Below are positions 1 through 7,893 of a DNA stretch of 22,925 bases, piece by piece. The DNA lies in NCBI GenBank assembly GCA_945947045.1, contig CAMEXG010000010.1:1-22925 (forward strand), written 5' to 3'. The notes below the pieces were generated by a model. The model did no database searches, was not told the DNA's origin, and saw only the letters and a program-made list of their open reading frames with translations. The stretch is from an uncultured Spirochaetales bacterium (GTDB taxonomy: Bacteria > Spirochaetota > Spirochaetia > Sphaerochaetales > Sphaerochaetaceae). The translations under genes and the position numbers were made by a program. Every line of letters begins with the position of its first letter. Positions within the stretch are counted from its first letter, which is position 1.

Positions 1-48
1 ATTTTTTCGAAAGGGATAGATATAATCATTGAGAAAGTAGGGTTCTAG
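1..48 (+). CDS. C-terminal end of an upstream gene (partial, unidentified)
   Basis: Frame 1 is open from the left edge and ends with TAG at 46-48, giving only 15 residues (IFSKGIDIIIEKVGF). The next gene starts one base later, which fits the tight packing of this locus. The other two plus frames close at 17-19 and 30-32, so this frame is the likeliest coding one. The fragment is too short to name. From context it probably belongs to the same polysaccharide operon as the acetyltransferase that follows. Confidence 0.45.
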   Translation: MFSKGIDIIIEKVGF

Positions 49-49
49 A

Positions 50-637
50 ATGATAGAGAGCAAAAAGGATTTGAAAGAATATATTATGTGCGATGCTTTG
101 GCTTCCAGACGAGAAAACATCAAACCTAGTCTATTCGGTGATGAAGTATGGAAGTTTCAGCGTTTGTTGAGAAAAAGGGAATATGAAATAAATACTCTCC
201 ATGGAGTCAAAAAACTCTTTCTATTGCCTATTATTATGGTCGATAAATTTCGCTTTCATCGTTTATCTTTACTCTTAAATTTCACTATTCCTCTTAATGT
301 AGTAGGTCCTGGATTCTCTATTGCACACCCAGGGACAATAGTAATTAATCCTGAAGCGAGAATAGGAAAGAATTGTCGAATACAGACTGGTGTTACAATA
401 GGCTCTACAAATGGCTCTGAGAAGGCTCCGCGAATAGGAGACAATGTCTTTCTTGGAGATGGCTGTAAGCTTATCGGGGATATTACAATAGCAGATGATG
501 TTGCTATCGGAGCCAATGCCGTGGTTGTAAAGAGTATTGATGAGCCAGGCACTACTTGGGGAGGAGTCCCTGCAAGGAAAATCAGTGACAATAATTCTCA
601 CTCATGCCTATCTCCACTGATTTTTAATAAAGGCTAA
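50..637 (+). CDS. Serine acetyltransferase-like hexapeptide-repeat acyltransferase of a polysaccharide locus
   Basis: This is a 195-residue protein with a left-handed beta-helix region at about residues 85-175 built from hexapeptide repeats (for example IVINPEARIGKNCRIQTGVTI, split over repeats). The AHPG motif, with His93, lies where CysE-type enzymes carry their catalytic histidine. The turn GGVPAR at 171-176 is the usual end of the helix. The N-terminal KDLKEYIMCDALA segment resembles SAT-like enzymes found in capsule and O-antigen clusters, so the substrate is probably a sugar or sugar-linked group on the glycan rather than free serine (inference). The start at 50 has a purine-rich AAGTAGGG about 8 nt upstream. 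The last 14 bases overlap the end of the convergent glycosyltransferase gene, and the 18-residue tail after GGVPARK is probably dispensable. Confidence 0.85.
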   Translation: MIESKKDLKEYIMCDALASRRENIKPSLFGDEVWKFQRLLRKREYEINTLHGVKKLFLLPIIMVDKFRFHRLSLLLNFTIPLNVVGPGFSIAHPGTIVINPEARIGKNCRIQTGVTIGSTNGSEKAPRIGDNVFLGDGCKLIGDITIADDVAIGANAVVVKSIDEPGTTWGGVPARKISDNNSHSCLSPLIFNKG

Positions 638-1733
638 GATAAAAGGACTCCAACTTTTTAGCGGTTTCTTCAATATCGTAGCCACTGTCTTTTACTCTTT
701 TATATGAAAGGGTTCGATTGTAGTCTTTCGAGGATTCGTTAATAGCTTTCAACCATTCACTATTTTTTGAATCCAGGCTTATTCTCTTGATTAGCTCTGG
801 TATTATATCAACTTCATGGGGAATGGAATCGGAAAAGACACAAGAAAGACCAGACGCCATAGCCTCAATTAACACTATACCCAACCCTTCGGAAAAGGAT
901 GTAAGTATAAAGATATCGAAGGCCATCAAGATTGATGAAACATCTCTTCTGGAACCAAGAAATAATACATTATCTTCAATGCCCAGAGCTTTTGCAGTCT
1001 TTTCCAATGCATCTCTTAAAGGACCATCTCCGACTATTACTAGTTTGCTTTTCTCATTAGTTTTTAAATAATCACTGAATATCTCAAGTGTCCTTTTCTG
1101 ATTCTTCTGTTCAACAAGCCTTCCTACTGTTCCAATAATATAGTCGTCGTCAGCTAATCCCAGTTCTCTTCTTTTCTCTTTTCTCGTCTCTTCTTTGAAG
1201 GCATATTTATCTGTTTCTATTCCGTTCTTTATGACTGAAAAATCCGCTTTATTTCTGTAAAGCCATTCTCCGGCTTTTTTTGAACATGCAAAACGGTAAT
1301 CAGCATTTTTATACAGATCTTTTCGAAAAAAGAATCTGATCCTTTCTTCCAGAGACTTTTCAATTATTTCTGTGTGGCTATGGGATATTGTAATTCTTCC
1401 CATCTTTTTAGCAATGTGAAATGTTTCAGAAGCAGAATCCATAAGATGATCATGTATAATTCTATGCTCGGGATGATTAGACAAAAACTCTCTCAAGGCT
1501 TTGTCGTAAGATAATTTGTTGTATCCTAAGAACCTCGGGATTCGATATATCTTGCCACCAAGCTTAATAATCTCTTCTTCGTATGCCGATTCTTCTTCTG
1601 CGTGGAGGAGAAAATCAAATTGGACTTTTGTCCTGTCAATGTTTCTGTAGAGGTTCATAATAAGAGTCTCAGCTCCACCTAAGTCCATAGAATAGCTTAC
1701 TTGTAATATTCTGATAGGGAGAGTTTTATTCAT
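624..1733 (-). CDS. Glycosyltransferase family 1/GT4
   Basis: This 369-residue protein has the GT-B fold of retaining glycosyltransferases. The N-terminal GGAET loop (19-23) is typical of EpsF/CapM-like enzymes. The C-terminal nucleotide-sugar half begins near IIGTVGRLVEQKN (199-211). The EX7E motif is complete: E282 and E290 in SEGLGIVLIE. It is cytoplasmic and would transfer a sugar from an NDP donor to the lipid-linked glycan; donor and acceptor cannot be read from sequence. Its ATG overlaps the stop of the upstream GT2 gene by 8 bases, with GGGGA as ribosome binding site, so the two genes form a minus-strand operon. Its 3' end overlaps the acetyltransferase gene tail to tail. Confidence 0.9.
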   Translation of the reverse strand: MNKTLPIRILQVSYSMDLGGAETLIMNLYRNIDRTKVQFDFLLHAEEESAYEEEIIKLGGKIYRIPRFLGYNKLSYDKALREFLSNHPEHRIIHDHLMDSASETFHIAKKMGRITISHSHTEIIEKSLEERIRFFFRKDLYKNADYRFACSKKAGEWLYRNKADFSVIKNGIETDKYAFKEETRKEKRRELGLADDDYIIGTVGRLVEQKNQKRTLEIFSDYLKTNEKSKLVIVGDGPLRDALEKTAKALGIEDNVLFLGSRRDVSSILMAFDIFILTSFSEGLGIVLIEAMASGLSCVFSDSIPHEVDIIPELIKRISLDSKNSEWLKAINESSKDYNRTLSYKRVKDSGYDIEETAKKLESFYLSLY

Positions 1734-2622
1734 GTTTTCCCCTAAGAAGTAGTTTTATATATTTCTTTAGTCTTCCGACTATAAAAGAAAAGTAGATCAA
1801 TAAAAGAGGTATATTAAGATTGTCTTTTATCTCTTTTAATTTCACTCCTTTTATTTCAGATACTTCTATATATTCATAGATTATGTTGATTTTATCTTTA
1901 AATCCATCTAGTTCCAGAGACTGCTTTGTGCAATATGTAAGGCCTTGAAAGTTTCTTGAAAGAAACTCGTTTGAGATATTATTTGTCAGCCCGTCCTTCA
2001 GGTATTTGCATCGATATATGACATGGTTGTACCAACGTATGACATAACCTTCCAAGGCTAGTCTGTCCCAGACAGAGCCCTCCCAGATGAATTTTTCTCC
2101 TTCGAACTCAGGAAAAGGGTGAGATTGGAGTATACTTTTTTTATATACTTCAGCCTTGTCTTCTTGAAGCCCCAGTTTTTTTCTTTCTGAGTTTTTCGCA
2201 TCTATGTATTTGTCATTTTCAGGAATATCCCCAATAGTCCCTTCTTTTCCTATCCATCCTCTTAGTCCTGCCAGACCGGCAAATTTATCTGCTTCTATCT
2301 CATTTGTATGTGCTTTGATAAAAGAGATGGCATCGGGGGTCAGATAGTCATCACTGTCGACGATGAAGATATATTCTCCAAGAGAGACTGAGATTCCTTT
2401 ATTTAACGCTCTGTGCTTACCACCGTTTTCTTGTTTAAAATAGCGTATGGGGAATAGAGTGTTCTCTCTTATCCAATACTTTACAATCGTTTCTGTATTA
2501 TCAGACGATCCGTCATCAACAATGATCCATTCAAAATCCCTGTCACTTTGAAGACATAGGGATTTATAAAGGTTATTCAAAATATATGCTCTGTTATAGG
2601 CAGGTGTCAAAACCGTAATCAT
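1726..2622 (-). CDS. Glycosyltransferase family 2
   Basis: This is a 298-residue GT-A inverting glycosyltransferase. MITVLTPAYNRA opens the Rossmann-like domain, DDGSSD (36-41) binds the nucleotide, and DSDD (89-92) is the DXD metal site. GGKHRALNKG (67-76) is typical of the family. The frame stays open up to 2751, but residues before the ATG at 2622 are low-complexity, hydrophobic and unlike the family. They would also overlap the divergent gene's promoter, so 2622 is chosen. No Shine-Dalgarno sequence precedes this ATG. A TACAAT box ends 7 nt upstream, which points to a leaderless or near-leaderless message. It is the first gene of the two-gene minus-strand operon. Confidence 0.88.
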   Translation of the reverse strand: MITVLTPAYNRAYILNNLYKSLCLQSDRDFEWIIVDDGSSDNTETIVKYWIRENTLFPIRYFKQENGGKHRALNKGISVSLGEYIFIVDSDDYLTPDAISFIKAHTNEIEADKFAGLAGLRGWIGKEGTIGDIPENDKYIDAKNSERKKLGLQEDKAEVYKKSILQSHPFPEFEGEKFIWEGSVWDRLALEGYVIRWYNHVIYRCKYLKDGLTNNISNEFLSRNFQGLTYCTKQSLELDGFKDKINIIYEYIEVSEIKGVKLKEIKDNLNIPLLLIYFSFIVGRLKKYIKLLLRGKHE

Positions 2623-2629
2623 CGTTATT

Positions 2630-2657
2630 ATTGTAGATGAATATAAAAAACATGCAA
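2630..2657 (-). promoter_or_regulatory. Predicted promoter of the minus-strand glycosyltransferase operon
   Basis: Read on the minus strand: -35 TTGCAT (2652-2657), 16-nt spacer, -10 TACAAT (2630-2635). The A of the GT2 start codon (2622) lies 8 nt beyond the -10 box, so transcription would begin at or just before the start codon. It shares a 105-bp divergent region with the plus-strand operon. Predicted by eye from sigma-70 consensus. Confidence 0.45.
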
Positions 2658-2679
2658 TTACATAGGTATTTGAGTATTG

Positions 2680-2708
2680 TTGGTTTTTGCTCTCATATTT
2701 GCTAAAAT
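2680..2708 (+). promoter_or_regulatory. Predicted promoter of the 12-gene polysaccharide operon
   Basis: TTGGTT (2680-2685), 17-nt spacer, TAAAAT (2703-2708). The start point would fall near 2715, right before the AGAGGA ribosome binding site (2715-2720) of the first gene, so the leader would be very short. This is the only plausible promoter seen upstream of a run of genes that continues to 16447. Confidence 0.45.
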
Positions 2709-2727
2709 CTATTGAGAGGAAAAGGTT

Positions 2728-3834
2728 TTGAAAAAAATAAAAGTACTTCATGTCGGTATTGATACTAGCTTGGGAGGGATAGAGACATATTTATTGAAGA
2801 TTACTTCCAACTTTGATTTTTCTCGATTTCAATTCGATTTTCTTTCTTTTTTGGGAGATACTCCATGTTTTTATGATGAACTGAGAGCGATTGGAGGTCG
2901 TTTTCATTTTATAACAGCCAGAAGGGAGAACCCATTAAAGAGTTGGAAAGAATTAAATGCCCTAATAAAAAGAGAGAAATATGACATCATCCACTGTCAT
3001 TTAAACTCTCTTTCGTATTCCGATGCCGTTTATGCTGGCTTGAAAAGCGGCGCCAAAGTAATTGTCCACAGCAGAAATGCTGGTTCATCTCATCAATCTT
3101 CATCTTCTATCCTGTGTAGAATTAATAAAATCTTTCTTCCATACAATAAACTCACACTACTTTCTGTCTCCGATAAAGCGGGAGAATGGATGTTTGGAGA
3201 GAATCGTAAATATAGAGTTCTTAATAATGGTATAGATACAGAAAAGTATAAGTTCTCTCTTGAGAAGAGATCTTCTTTCAGAAAAGAGTTGGGGATAGAA
3301 GAAGAGAGGGAAGTGATATTGCACGTAGGCGCTTTTAGAGAGCAGAAGAACCATATTTTATTAATCGATATATTTCAACAATACTCCATATCTCATCCCT
3401 CTTCGATTCTTTTGTTAGTAGGAGAAGGAGAGCTGAAGGATGAAATAAAAGGCAAAGTATCATCTTTAGGATTAAATGATAGAGTCTTGTTCTTGGGGCA
3501 GAGACTGGATTTGGATTATGTTTTGTCTGGATCAGATAAGTTTTTGTTTCCTTCCCTCTATGAAGGTTTTCCAAATGCCCTCCTTGAGGCGGAGTGTAGC
3601 GGTCTGTTATGTGTTTCTTCTTCAACCATTACTAAAGAAGTTATGTTTGATTCTTGCATCTGTCTATCCCTTAATGATTCTCTCTCTGATTGGGCGGATG
3701 CTTTATCGAAAGAAAAGATTAAGAATCGTGAAAGATATTGCCATATAATAGAAGAGAAGGGATACGGAGTAAAAAGCGAAGTAAAAAAACTAGAAGACAT
3801 ATATTTAGAACTGTCGGGGGATAGCAATGGCTAG
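2728..3834 (+). CDS. Glycosyltransferase family 1/GT4, first gene of the long operon
   Basis: This 368-residue GT-B enzyme starts at TTG. AGAGGA ends 7 nt upstream and the first residues (KKIKVLHVG) match the expected beta-strand, so the TTG start is well supported. LGGIET (15-20) is the N-terminal loop, ILHVGAFREQKN (197-208) opens the donor-binding domain, and E279 with E287 in YEGFPNALLE forms the EX7E motif. It is a probable cytoplasmic sugar transferase acting on a lipid-linked glycan. It resembles the GT4 encoded at 624-1733 in layout (SVSDKAGEWM and ACSKKAGEWL align), so the two may be distant paralogues. Its stop overlaps the next start by 8 bases. Confidence 0.9.
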   Translation: MKKIKVLHVGIDTSLGGIETYLLKITSNFDFSRFQFDFLSFLGDTPCFYDELRAIGGRFHFITARRENPLKSWKELNALIKREKYDIIHCHLNSLSYSDAVYAGLKSGAKVIVHSRNAGSSHQSSSSILCRINKIFLPYNKLTLLSVSDKAGEWMFGENRKYRVLNNGIDTEKYKFSLEKRSSFRKELGIEEEREVILHVGAFREQKNHILLIDIFQQYSISHPSSILLLVGEGELKDEIKGKVSSLGLNDRVLFLGQRLDLDYVLSGSDKFLFPSLYEGFPNALLEAECSGLLCVSSSTITKEVMFDSCICLSLNDSLSDWADALSKEKIKNRERYCHIIEEKGYGVKSEVKKLEDIYLELSGDSNG

Positions 3835-4945
3835 ATGTAGAGTAATCGAATACCTGGAAGGATCTCTGTCTGATGGAGGAGCTGAGACACTTGTCAAAGA
3901 CTATGTCTTATTCCTGGATAAAGATCAATTCGAACCTATTGTCCTGGTGGACTGGGTTTTTCCAGATACTGCCAATTATAAGAGGCTGAAAGATTCCGGA
4001 GTGAAGATTGTCTCTATTTATAAGAGTTATTCAATCTTTTATAGAGCAGTCAACAAATTCTTCAGAGAGCAATATATTGACTTCAAGCTAAAGAGAATAC
4101 TAAAAAAATTGAAGCCGGATGTGATACATATCCATCTTTCTGCTCTTCATCATATAGATAAAATAAAAAGTGACCTGAAAGGCGTAAAACTCTTCTACAC
4201 TTGTCATAATATGCCTTCAGCTTTCTTCGGTGAAGACAAGAGGGAAGAGGATGCTGCAAAGAAGTTGATAAAAGATAACGATCTCCGTCTTATCGCTCTT
4301 CATGATGATATGAAAGAAGAACTAGATGAAGAGTTCTCTGTTTCTAATACGGTGGTTTTAAAAAATGGAATCGACTTATATAAATATAGTCATCCTAGAG
4401 TAGATAAAAAAGAGATGCGAAAGAGCCTGAATATCCCTGACAACGCTTTTGTAGTTGGACACATCGGTCGTTTTTCTCCTGAGAAGAATCATAGATTCAT
4501 TATCGAGGTCTTTAGTATTTTAATAGAGAAAGAACCCAACGCTTTTCTTCTATTGATAGGAACGGGAGATGAAAAAGGGAACATAGAAAAACAGATTAAA
4601 GAAAAAGGCTTGGAAAACAAGGTTAAGATATTATCAGGCCGCACAGATATTTCTGAACTACTGAATTCAATGGATGTTTTTATATTGCCTTCTCTTTATG
4701 AAGGTCTTCCTATTTCCTTGATCGAAGCCCAAGCATCGGGAAAGCGATGTATTGTTTCAGATAACATTAATCCATCAGCTTTTGTTTCAAACCATGTTAT
4801 TCCTCTTCCCCTCAGCGATGAAGAGAAGTGGTGTGATGCAATACTTGGAAGAATAGATGGACCAAGATACGAGGATAGACTCTCTGATTATGACATTTCT
4901 AAAGAGATCAGAAAGCTGGAGAGATTATATAGGGGAGAAATATAA
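3827..4945 (+). CDS. Glycosyltransferase family 1/GT4
   Basis: This is a 372-residue GT-B glycosyltransferase. GGAET at 17-21 and the KPDVIHIHLS strand-turn near 96-105 mark the acceptor domain. VVGHIGRFSPEKNH (209-222) starts the donor domain, and E292 and E300 in YEGLPISLIE form the EX7E pair. The start ATG lies inside the end of the previous gene, behind GGGGGAT, so translation is probably coupled. Donor and linkage cannot be inferred. It is the second of three GT4 enzymes in this operon. Confidence 0.9.
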   Translation: MARCRVIEYLEGSLSDGGAETLVKDYVLFLDKDQFEPIVLVDWVFPDTANYKRLKDSGVKIVSIYKSYSIFYRAVNKFFREQYIDFKLKRILKKLKPDVIHIHLSALHHIDKIKSDLKGVKLFYTCHNMPSAFFGEDKREEDAAKKLIKDNDLRLIALHDDMKEELDEEFSVSNTVVLKNGIDLYKYSHPRVDKKEMRKSLNIPDNAFVVGHIGRFSPEKNHRFIIEVFSILIEKEPNAFLLLIGTGDEKGNIEKQIKEKGLENKVKILSGRTDISELLNSMDVFILPSLYEGLPISLIEAQASGKRCIVSDNINPSAFVSNHVIPLPLSDEEKWCDAILGRIDGPRYEDRLSDYDISKEIRKLERLYRGEI

Positions 4946-4951
4946 GAAGAA

Positions 4952-5899
4952 ATGGCAATTGTTAGTGTTATCGTACCAGCTTTCAATACTTCTCAATATA
5001 TATCCAAGTGCCTGGACTCTATTATTGGACAGACACTGAGAGATATAGAGATAATCTGTATTGATGATGGTTCCGTTGATTCTACTCCGATTATTTTAGA
5101 TGATTATTCAAGAAGGGATTCTCGAATTAAAGTAATCCATGTTCCCAATGGTGGTGTATCGAAAGCTAGGAATATCGGTCTGGATATTGCCAAGGGGGAG
5201 TATATTTCTTTTGTAGACAGTGATGACGTCATTTCTCCTGATATGCTGGAGAACATGGTTAAAGTGGCTAGAATAGATAACTCGGATATAGTGCAGAATG
5301 CTCTTGAAGAAGGTGGAATGGACAGAGTATTAGACTGCAAGGAAGATATTATCTACAGTTTTCTTACAGGATCTATTTACAAGTCTGTATGGTCGAAGCT
5401 ATATAAAAGAAATGTAATAGAGGGGGTAAACTTTCCTGAGGGAGAAGGATTTGCAGAGGATTATATGTTCTCTATTTTGTCTCTAGAGAATGCGGAAAGA
5501 GTATCACTGAGAAAAGAAGTAACATATGAGTATGTTGAGCATTCTGACTCTGCTACAAAGAAAGAGCCCCATGACAAGGAGTATTATTTCTTTTCTGTTC
5601 TTGCCCATGTGGGAGAAGTTGTTAAAGGTAGCGACAAACTTGAAGAGTACTATGATTATTTGAATACGAAGGAGAGTATTAGATTCTTAACTAGATTTAT
5701 CGGGCACAAGGATGTAAAAAAAGATACTCTTGATAAGTTAAAGATTCGCTTGAAAAAATGTGCAGAGGGATATTTCCATAATCCATTGTTGTCAAATGTA
5801 GAGAAAATGCAGGTCTTTGTTGCATCAAAGGTTCCAAATCTATATACAGACACTGTTTTGATACTTAAGAGAATCAGAGGAATAATAAAATGCGATTAA
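4952..5899 (+). CDS. Glycosyltransferase family 2 (EpsJ-like)
   Basis: This 315-residue GT-A enzyme begins with VSVIVPAFNTSQYI. DDGSVD (38-43) and DSDD (89-92) are the nucleotide and metal motifs, with PNGGVSKARNIGLDIAKGEY between them as in EpsJ/WaaA-type GT2 enzymes. ED169-170 in GFAEDYMF is the likely catalytic-base region. The C-terminal third (from about 215) is less conserved and rich in Lys and Glu. It starts 6 nt after the previous stop with an AAGAAG ribosome binding site, and its end overlaps the next start by 10 bases. It probably adds one residue of the repeat unit on the cytoplasmic face of the inner membrane. Confidence 0.9.
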   Translation: MAIVSVIVPAFNTSQYISKCLDSIIGQTLRDIEIICIDDGSVDSTPIILDDYSRRDSRIKVIHVPNGGVSKARNIGLDIAKGEYISFVDSDDVISPDMLENMVKVARIDNSDIVQNALEEGGMDRVLDCKEDIIYSFLTGSIYKSVWSKLYKRNVIEGVNFPEGEGFAEDYMFSILSLENAERVSLRKEVTYEYVEHSDSATKKEPHDKEYYFFSVLAHVGEVVKGSDKLEEYYDYLNTKESIRFLTRFIGHKDVKKDTLDKLKIRLKKCAEGYFHNPLLSNVEKMQVFVASKVPNLYTDTVLILKRIRGIIKCD

Positions 5900-6810
5900 T
5901 AGATAAAGCTCTTGAATTAATTCATTCTCCTAAAGCAAGGTTTATTTTCCTATCAAATAGAGGGTTTTATGATCATATGGGAGATAGAAAGTATCTGGAA
6001 CTTAGATACAAAATGATGGCAGGAAAGGTTCTTAATCTCGATAACCCTAAATCCTTTGACGATAAACTCCAATGGCTTAAGCTGTATGATCACAATCCTT
6101 TCTACTCTACTATCGTTGATAAATATGAAGCAAAGAAATATATAGCAGGAAAAGTAGGGGAGGAATATGTTCCGAGACTTCTAGGACTTTGGAATGATTT
6201 TGATGAAATAGACTTTTCTTCTCTACCCTCATCTTTTGTTTTGAAGTGTACTCATGACAGCGGGGGTGTAGTAATCTGCCCCGACAAAAACAACTTTGAC
6301 TATAAGAGGGCGGAAAGAATAATAGAAAGGAGCATGAAAAGGAACTTTTTCCTTCAGAAAAGAGAGTGGCCTTATAAGAATGTGAAGCATAGGATAATTG
6401 CAGAAGAGTATTTATCCGATGACTCTGGGGAAGATGAGGGCTTGGTCGATTATAAGTTTCTTTGCTTTAACGGAGAGCCGAAAGTAATGTATATTGGAAA
6501 CGATATAAAAGATGATTCTCATGAAGACTTCTTTGATATGGATTTCAATCATCTTCCTCTCCAAATGGGATATCCTATGGCTTCAGTATGTCCTAAGAAG
6601 CCAAGATCCTTTGAGAAGATGAAAGAAATAGCACAGATTCTATCTAAGGATTTCCTGCATATTCGAGTGGATTTTTTTGAAATAGATGGTAGGCCATATG
6701 TGGGTGAACTGACATTTTACCAGAACGAAGGTATTACATTGACTACTCCTCCCGAGTGGGATGAGAGACTGGCTTCCTGGATAGATCTCAAATGTGTAAA
6801 AAAGGAGTAA
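5890..6810 (+). CDS. TupA-like ATP-grasp ligase (copy 1)
   Basis: This 306-residue protein has the pattern of the TupA-like ATP-grasp family, named for a teichuronopeptide biosynthesis protein. Conserved blocks are DKLQWLKLYDHNP (58-70), SSFVLKCTHDSGG (114-126), KHRIIAEEYL (166-175), DYKFLCFNGEP (187-197) and the C-terminal metal/ATP site HIRVDFFEIDGRPYVGELTFY, split at 257-277 with D261 and E273. ATP-grasp enzymes form amide bonds through acyl phosphates, so a role in attaching an amino acid or peptide to a uronic or other acidic sugar is likely (family knowledge plus inference). Databases often label such proteins glycosyltransferases. It has no signal peptide or membrane segment. A paralogue lies two genes downstream. 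Confidence 0.85.
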   Translation: MRLIDKALELIHSPKARFIFLSNRGFYDHMGDRKYLELRYKMMAGKVLNLDNPKSFDDKLQWLKLYDHNPFYSTIVDKYEAKKYIAGKVGEEYVPRLLGLWNDFDEIDFSSLPSSFVLKCTHDSGGVVICPDKNNFDYKRAERIIERSMKRNFFLQKREWPYKNVKHRIIAEEYLSDDSGEDEGLVDYKFLCFNGEPKVMYIGNDIKDDSHEDFFDMDFNHLPLQMGYPMASVCPKKPRSFEKMKEIAQILSKDFLHIRVDFFEIDGRPYVGELTFYQNEGITLTTPPEWDERLASWIDLKCVKKE

Positions 6811-6813
6811 TGC

Positions 6814-7893
6814 GTGAAAATACTTATACTCTCCAACTTGATATCCTATACTTACAACTTCCGTCTGGAGTTAATTGAAGCACTGATAAAAAGAAAAGAC
6901 GAAGTCATCATAGCATCAGATAATGATGACGATGCCAAGTGGCGGAAGCTGGAAAAAGAGTGTGAGTTAATCGAAGTTCCTTTTGATGGAAAAAACACTG
7001 AAATAAAAAAAGAACTAAGGCTACTCTCTTTATATAGAAGAATAATAAATAAAGTAAAACCTGAGGTTGTCCTTTCTTTTACAATCAAGATGAATCTATA
7101 TGGGGGTCTGGTTTCAGGATTTTATAATATCCCTTATATTCCAATGATTACAGGTCTTGGAGAACTGGAAAAAGACGGTAAGCTTAAGGCTCTTCTTATA
7201 ATTCTTCATAAAATCGTGATGCCTAGAGCCAAGTGTGTCATTTTTCAAAACCAGTCGAATAGAGCAACCTTCGAGAATCTAGGGATAAAAACAAAGAGGA
7301 GCATTGTGGTACCAGGTTCTGGCATAAACTTGGAAAAGTATAAGCCTCAACCATGGCCTGATGAAGAGAGGATAGTATTCACATTTATAGGAAGACTGAC
7401 TAAAGCCAAAGGTATTGAAGAATTCTTATATGCCGTTCATAGGCTTTCTTCTGATAAAATCAAATTCTCCGCAGCCGGTAAAAGCGATGAAGAGTATAAA
7501 GAAGAAGTTAAAAGGCTGTGCAATGAGGGAAAACTCGATTATCGAGGAATTGTTTCCGATTCAAGGGAGCTTCTTTCTTCTTCAAATTGTCTGGTACTCC
7601 CTACATTCCATCCAGAAGGCATATCCAATGTTATTCTCGAAGCCTGCGCTTCAGCACGTCCTGTAATATGTACAGATCGCACTGGGTGTAGAGAAATTGT
7701 GACGAATGGATACAATGGAGTATTTTGTCTCCCTCAAAATAAAGATAATCTAGTATCTGTAATATCTGAATTTGCAACGCTGCCAAAGGCTAGGATGATA
7801 GAGATGGGGTGGAACGGCAGAAGAACTGTAGAAGAGAAATTTGATAGAAAAAAGGTAGTGGACTCGTACATTAAGGAGCTGGAGAAAAAGTGA
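6814..7893 (+). CDS. Glycosyltransferase family 1/GT4 between the two ATP-grasp genes
   Basis: This 359-residue GT-B enzyme starts at GTG, 6 nt after AGGAG (6803-6807). The ATG at 6810 is in another frame. The opening MKILILSNLISYTYNFRLELIEAL resembles the PglA/CapM-like branch, which often transfers HexNAc or uronic acid residues (weak inference). LSFTIKMNLYGG (87-98) and the PMITGLGELE turn are typical of this branch. TFIGRLTKAKG (190-200) opens the donor domain, and E268 and E276 in HPEGISNVILE form EX7E. Its stop overlaps the next start codon in a GTGA junction. Confidence 0.9.
   Translation: MKILILSNLISYTYNFRLELIEALIKRKDEVIIASDNDDDAKWRKLEKECELIEVPFDGKNTEIKKELRLLSLYRRIINKVKPEVVLSFTIKMNLYGGLVSGFYNIPYIPMITGLGELEKDGKLKALLIILHKIVMPRAKCVIFQNQSNRATFENLGIKTKRSIVVPGSGINLEKYKPQPWPDEERIVFTFIGRLTKAKGIEEFLYAVHRLSSDKIKFSAAGKSDEEYKEEVKRLCNEGKLDYRGIVSDSRELLSSSNCLVLPTFHPEGISNVILEACASARPVICTDRTGCREIVTNGYNGVFCLPQNKDNLVSVISEFATLPKARMIEMGWNGRRTVEEKFDRKKVVDSYIKELEKK

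Noticed and set aside
2623..2751. 43-residue extension of the GT2 frame
   Set aside because: It is low-complexity, covers the divergent promoters and the start of the opposite gene, and GT2 proteins begin at the MITVLTPAYN strand.
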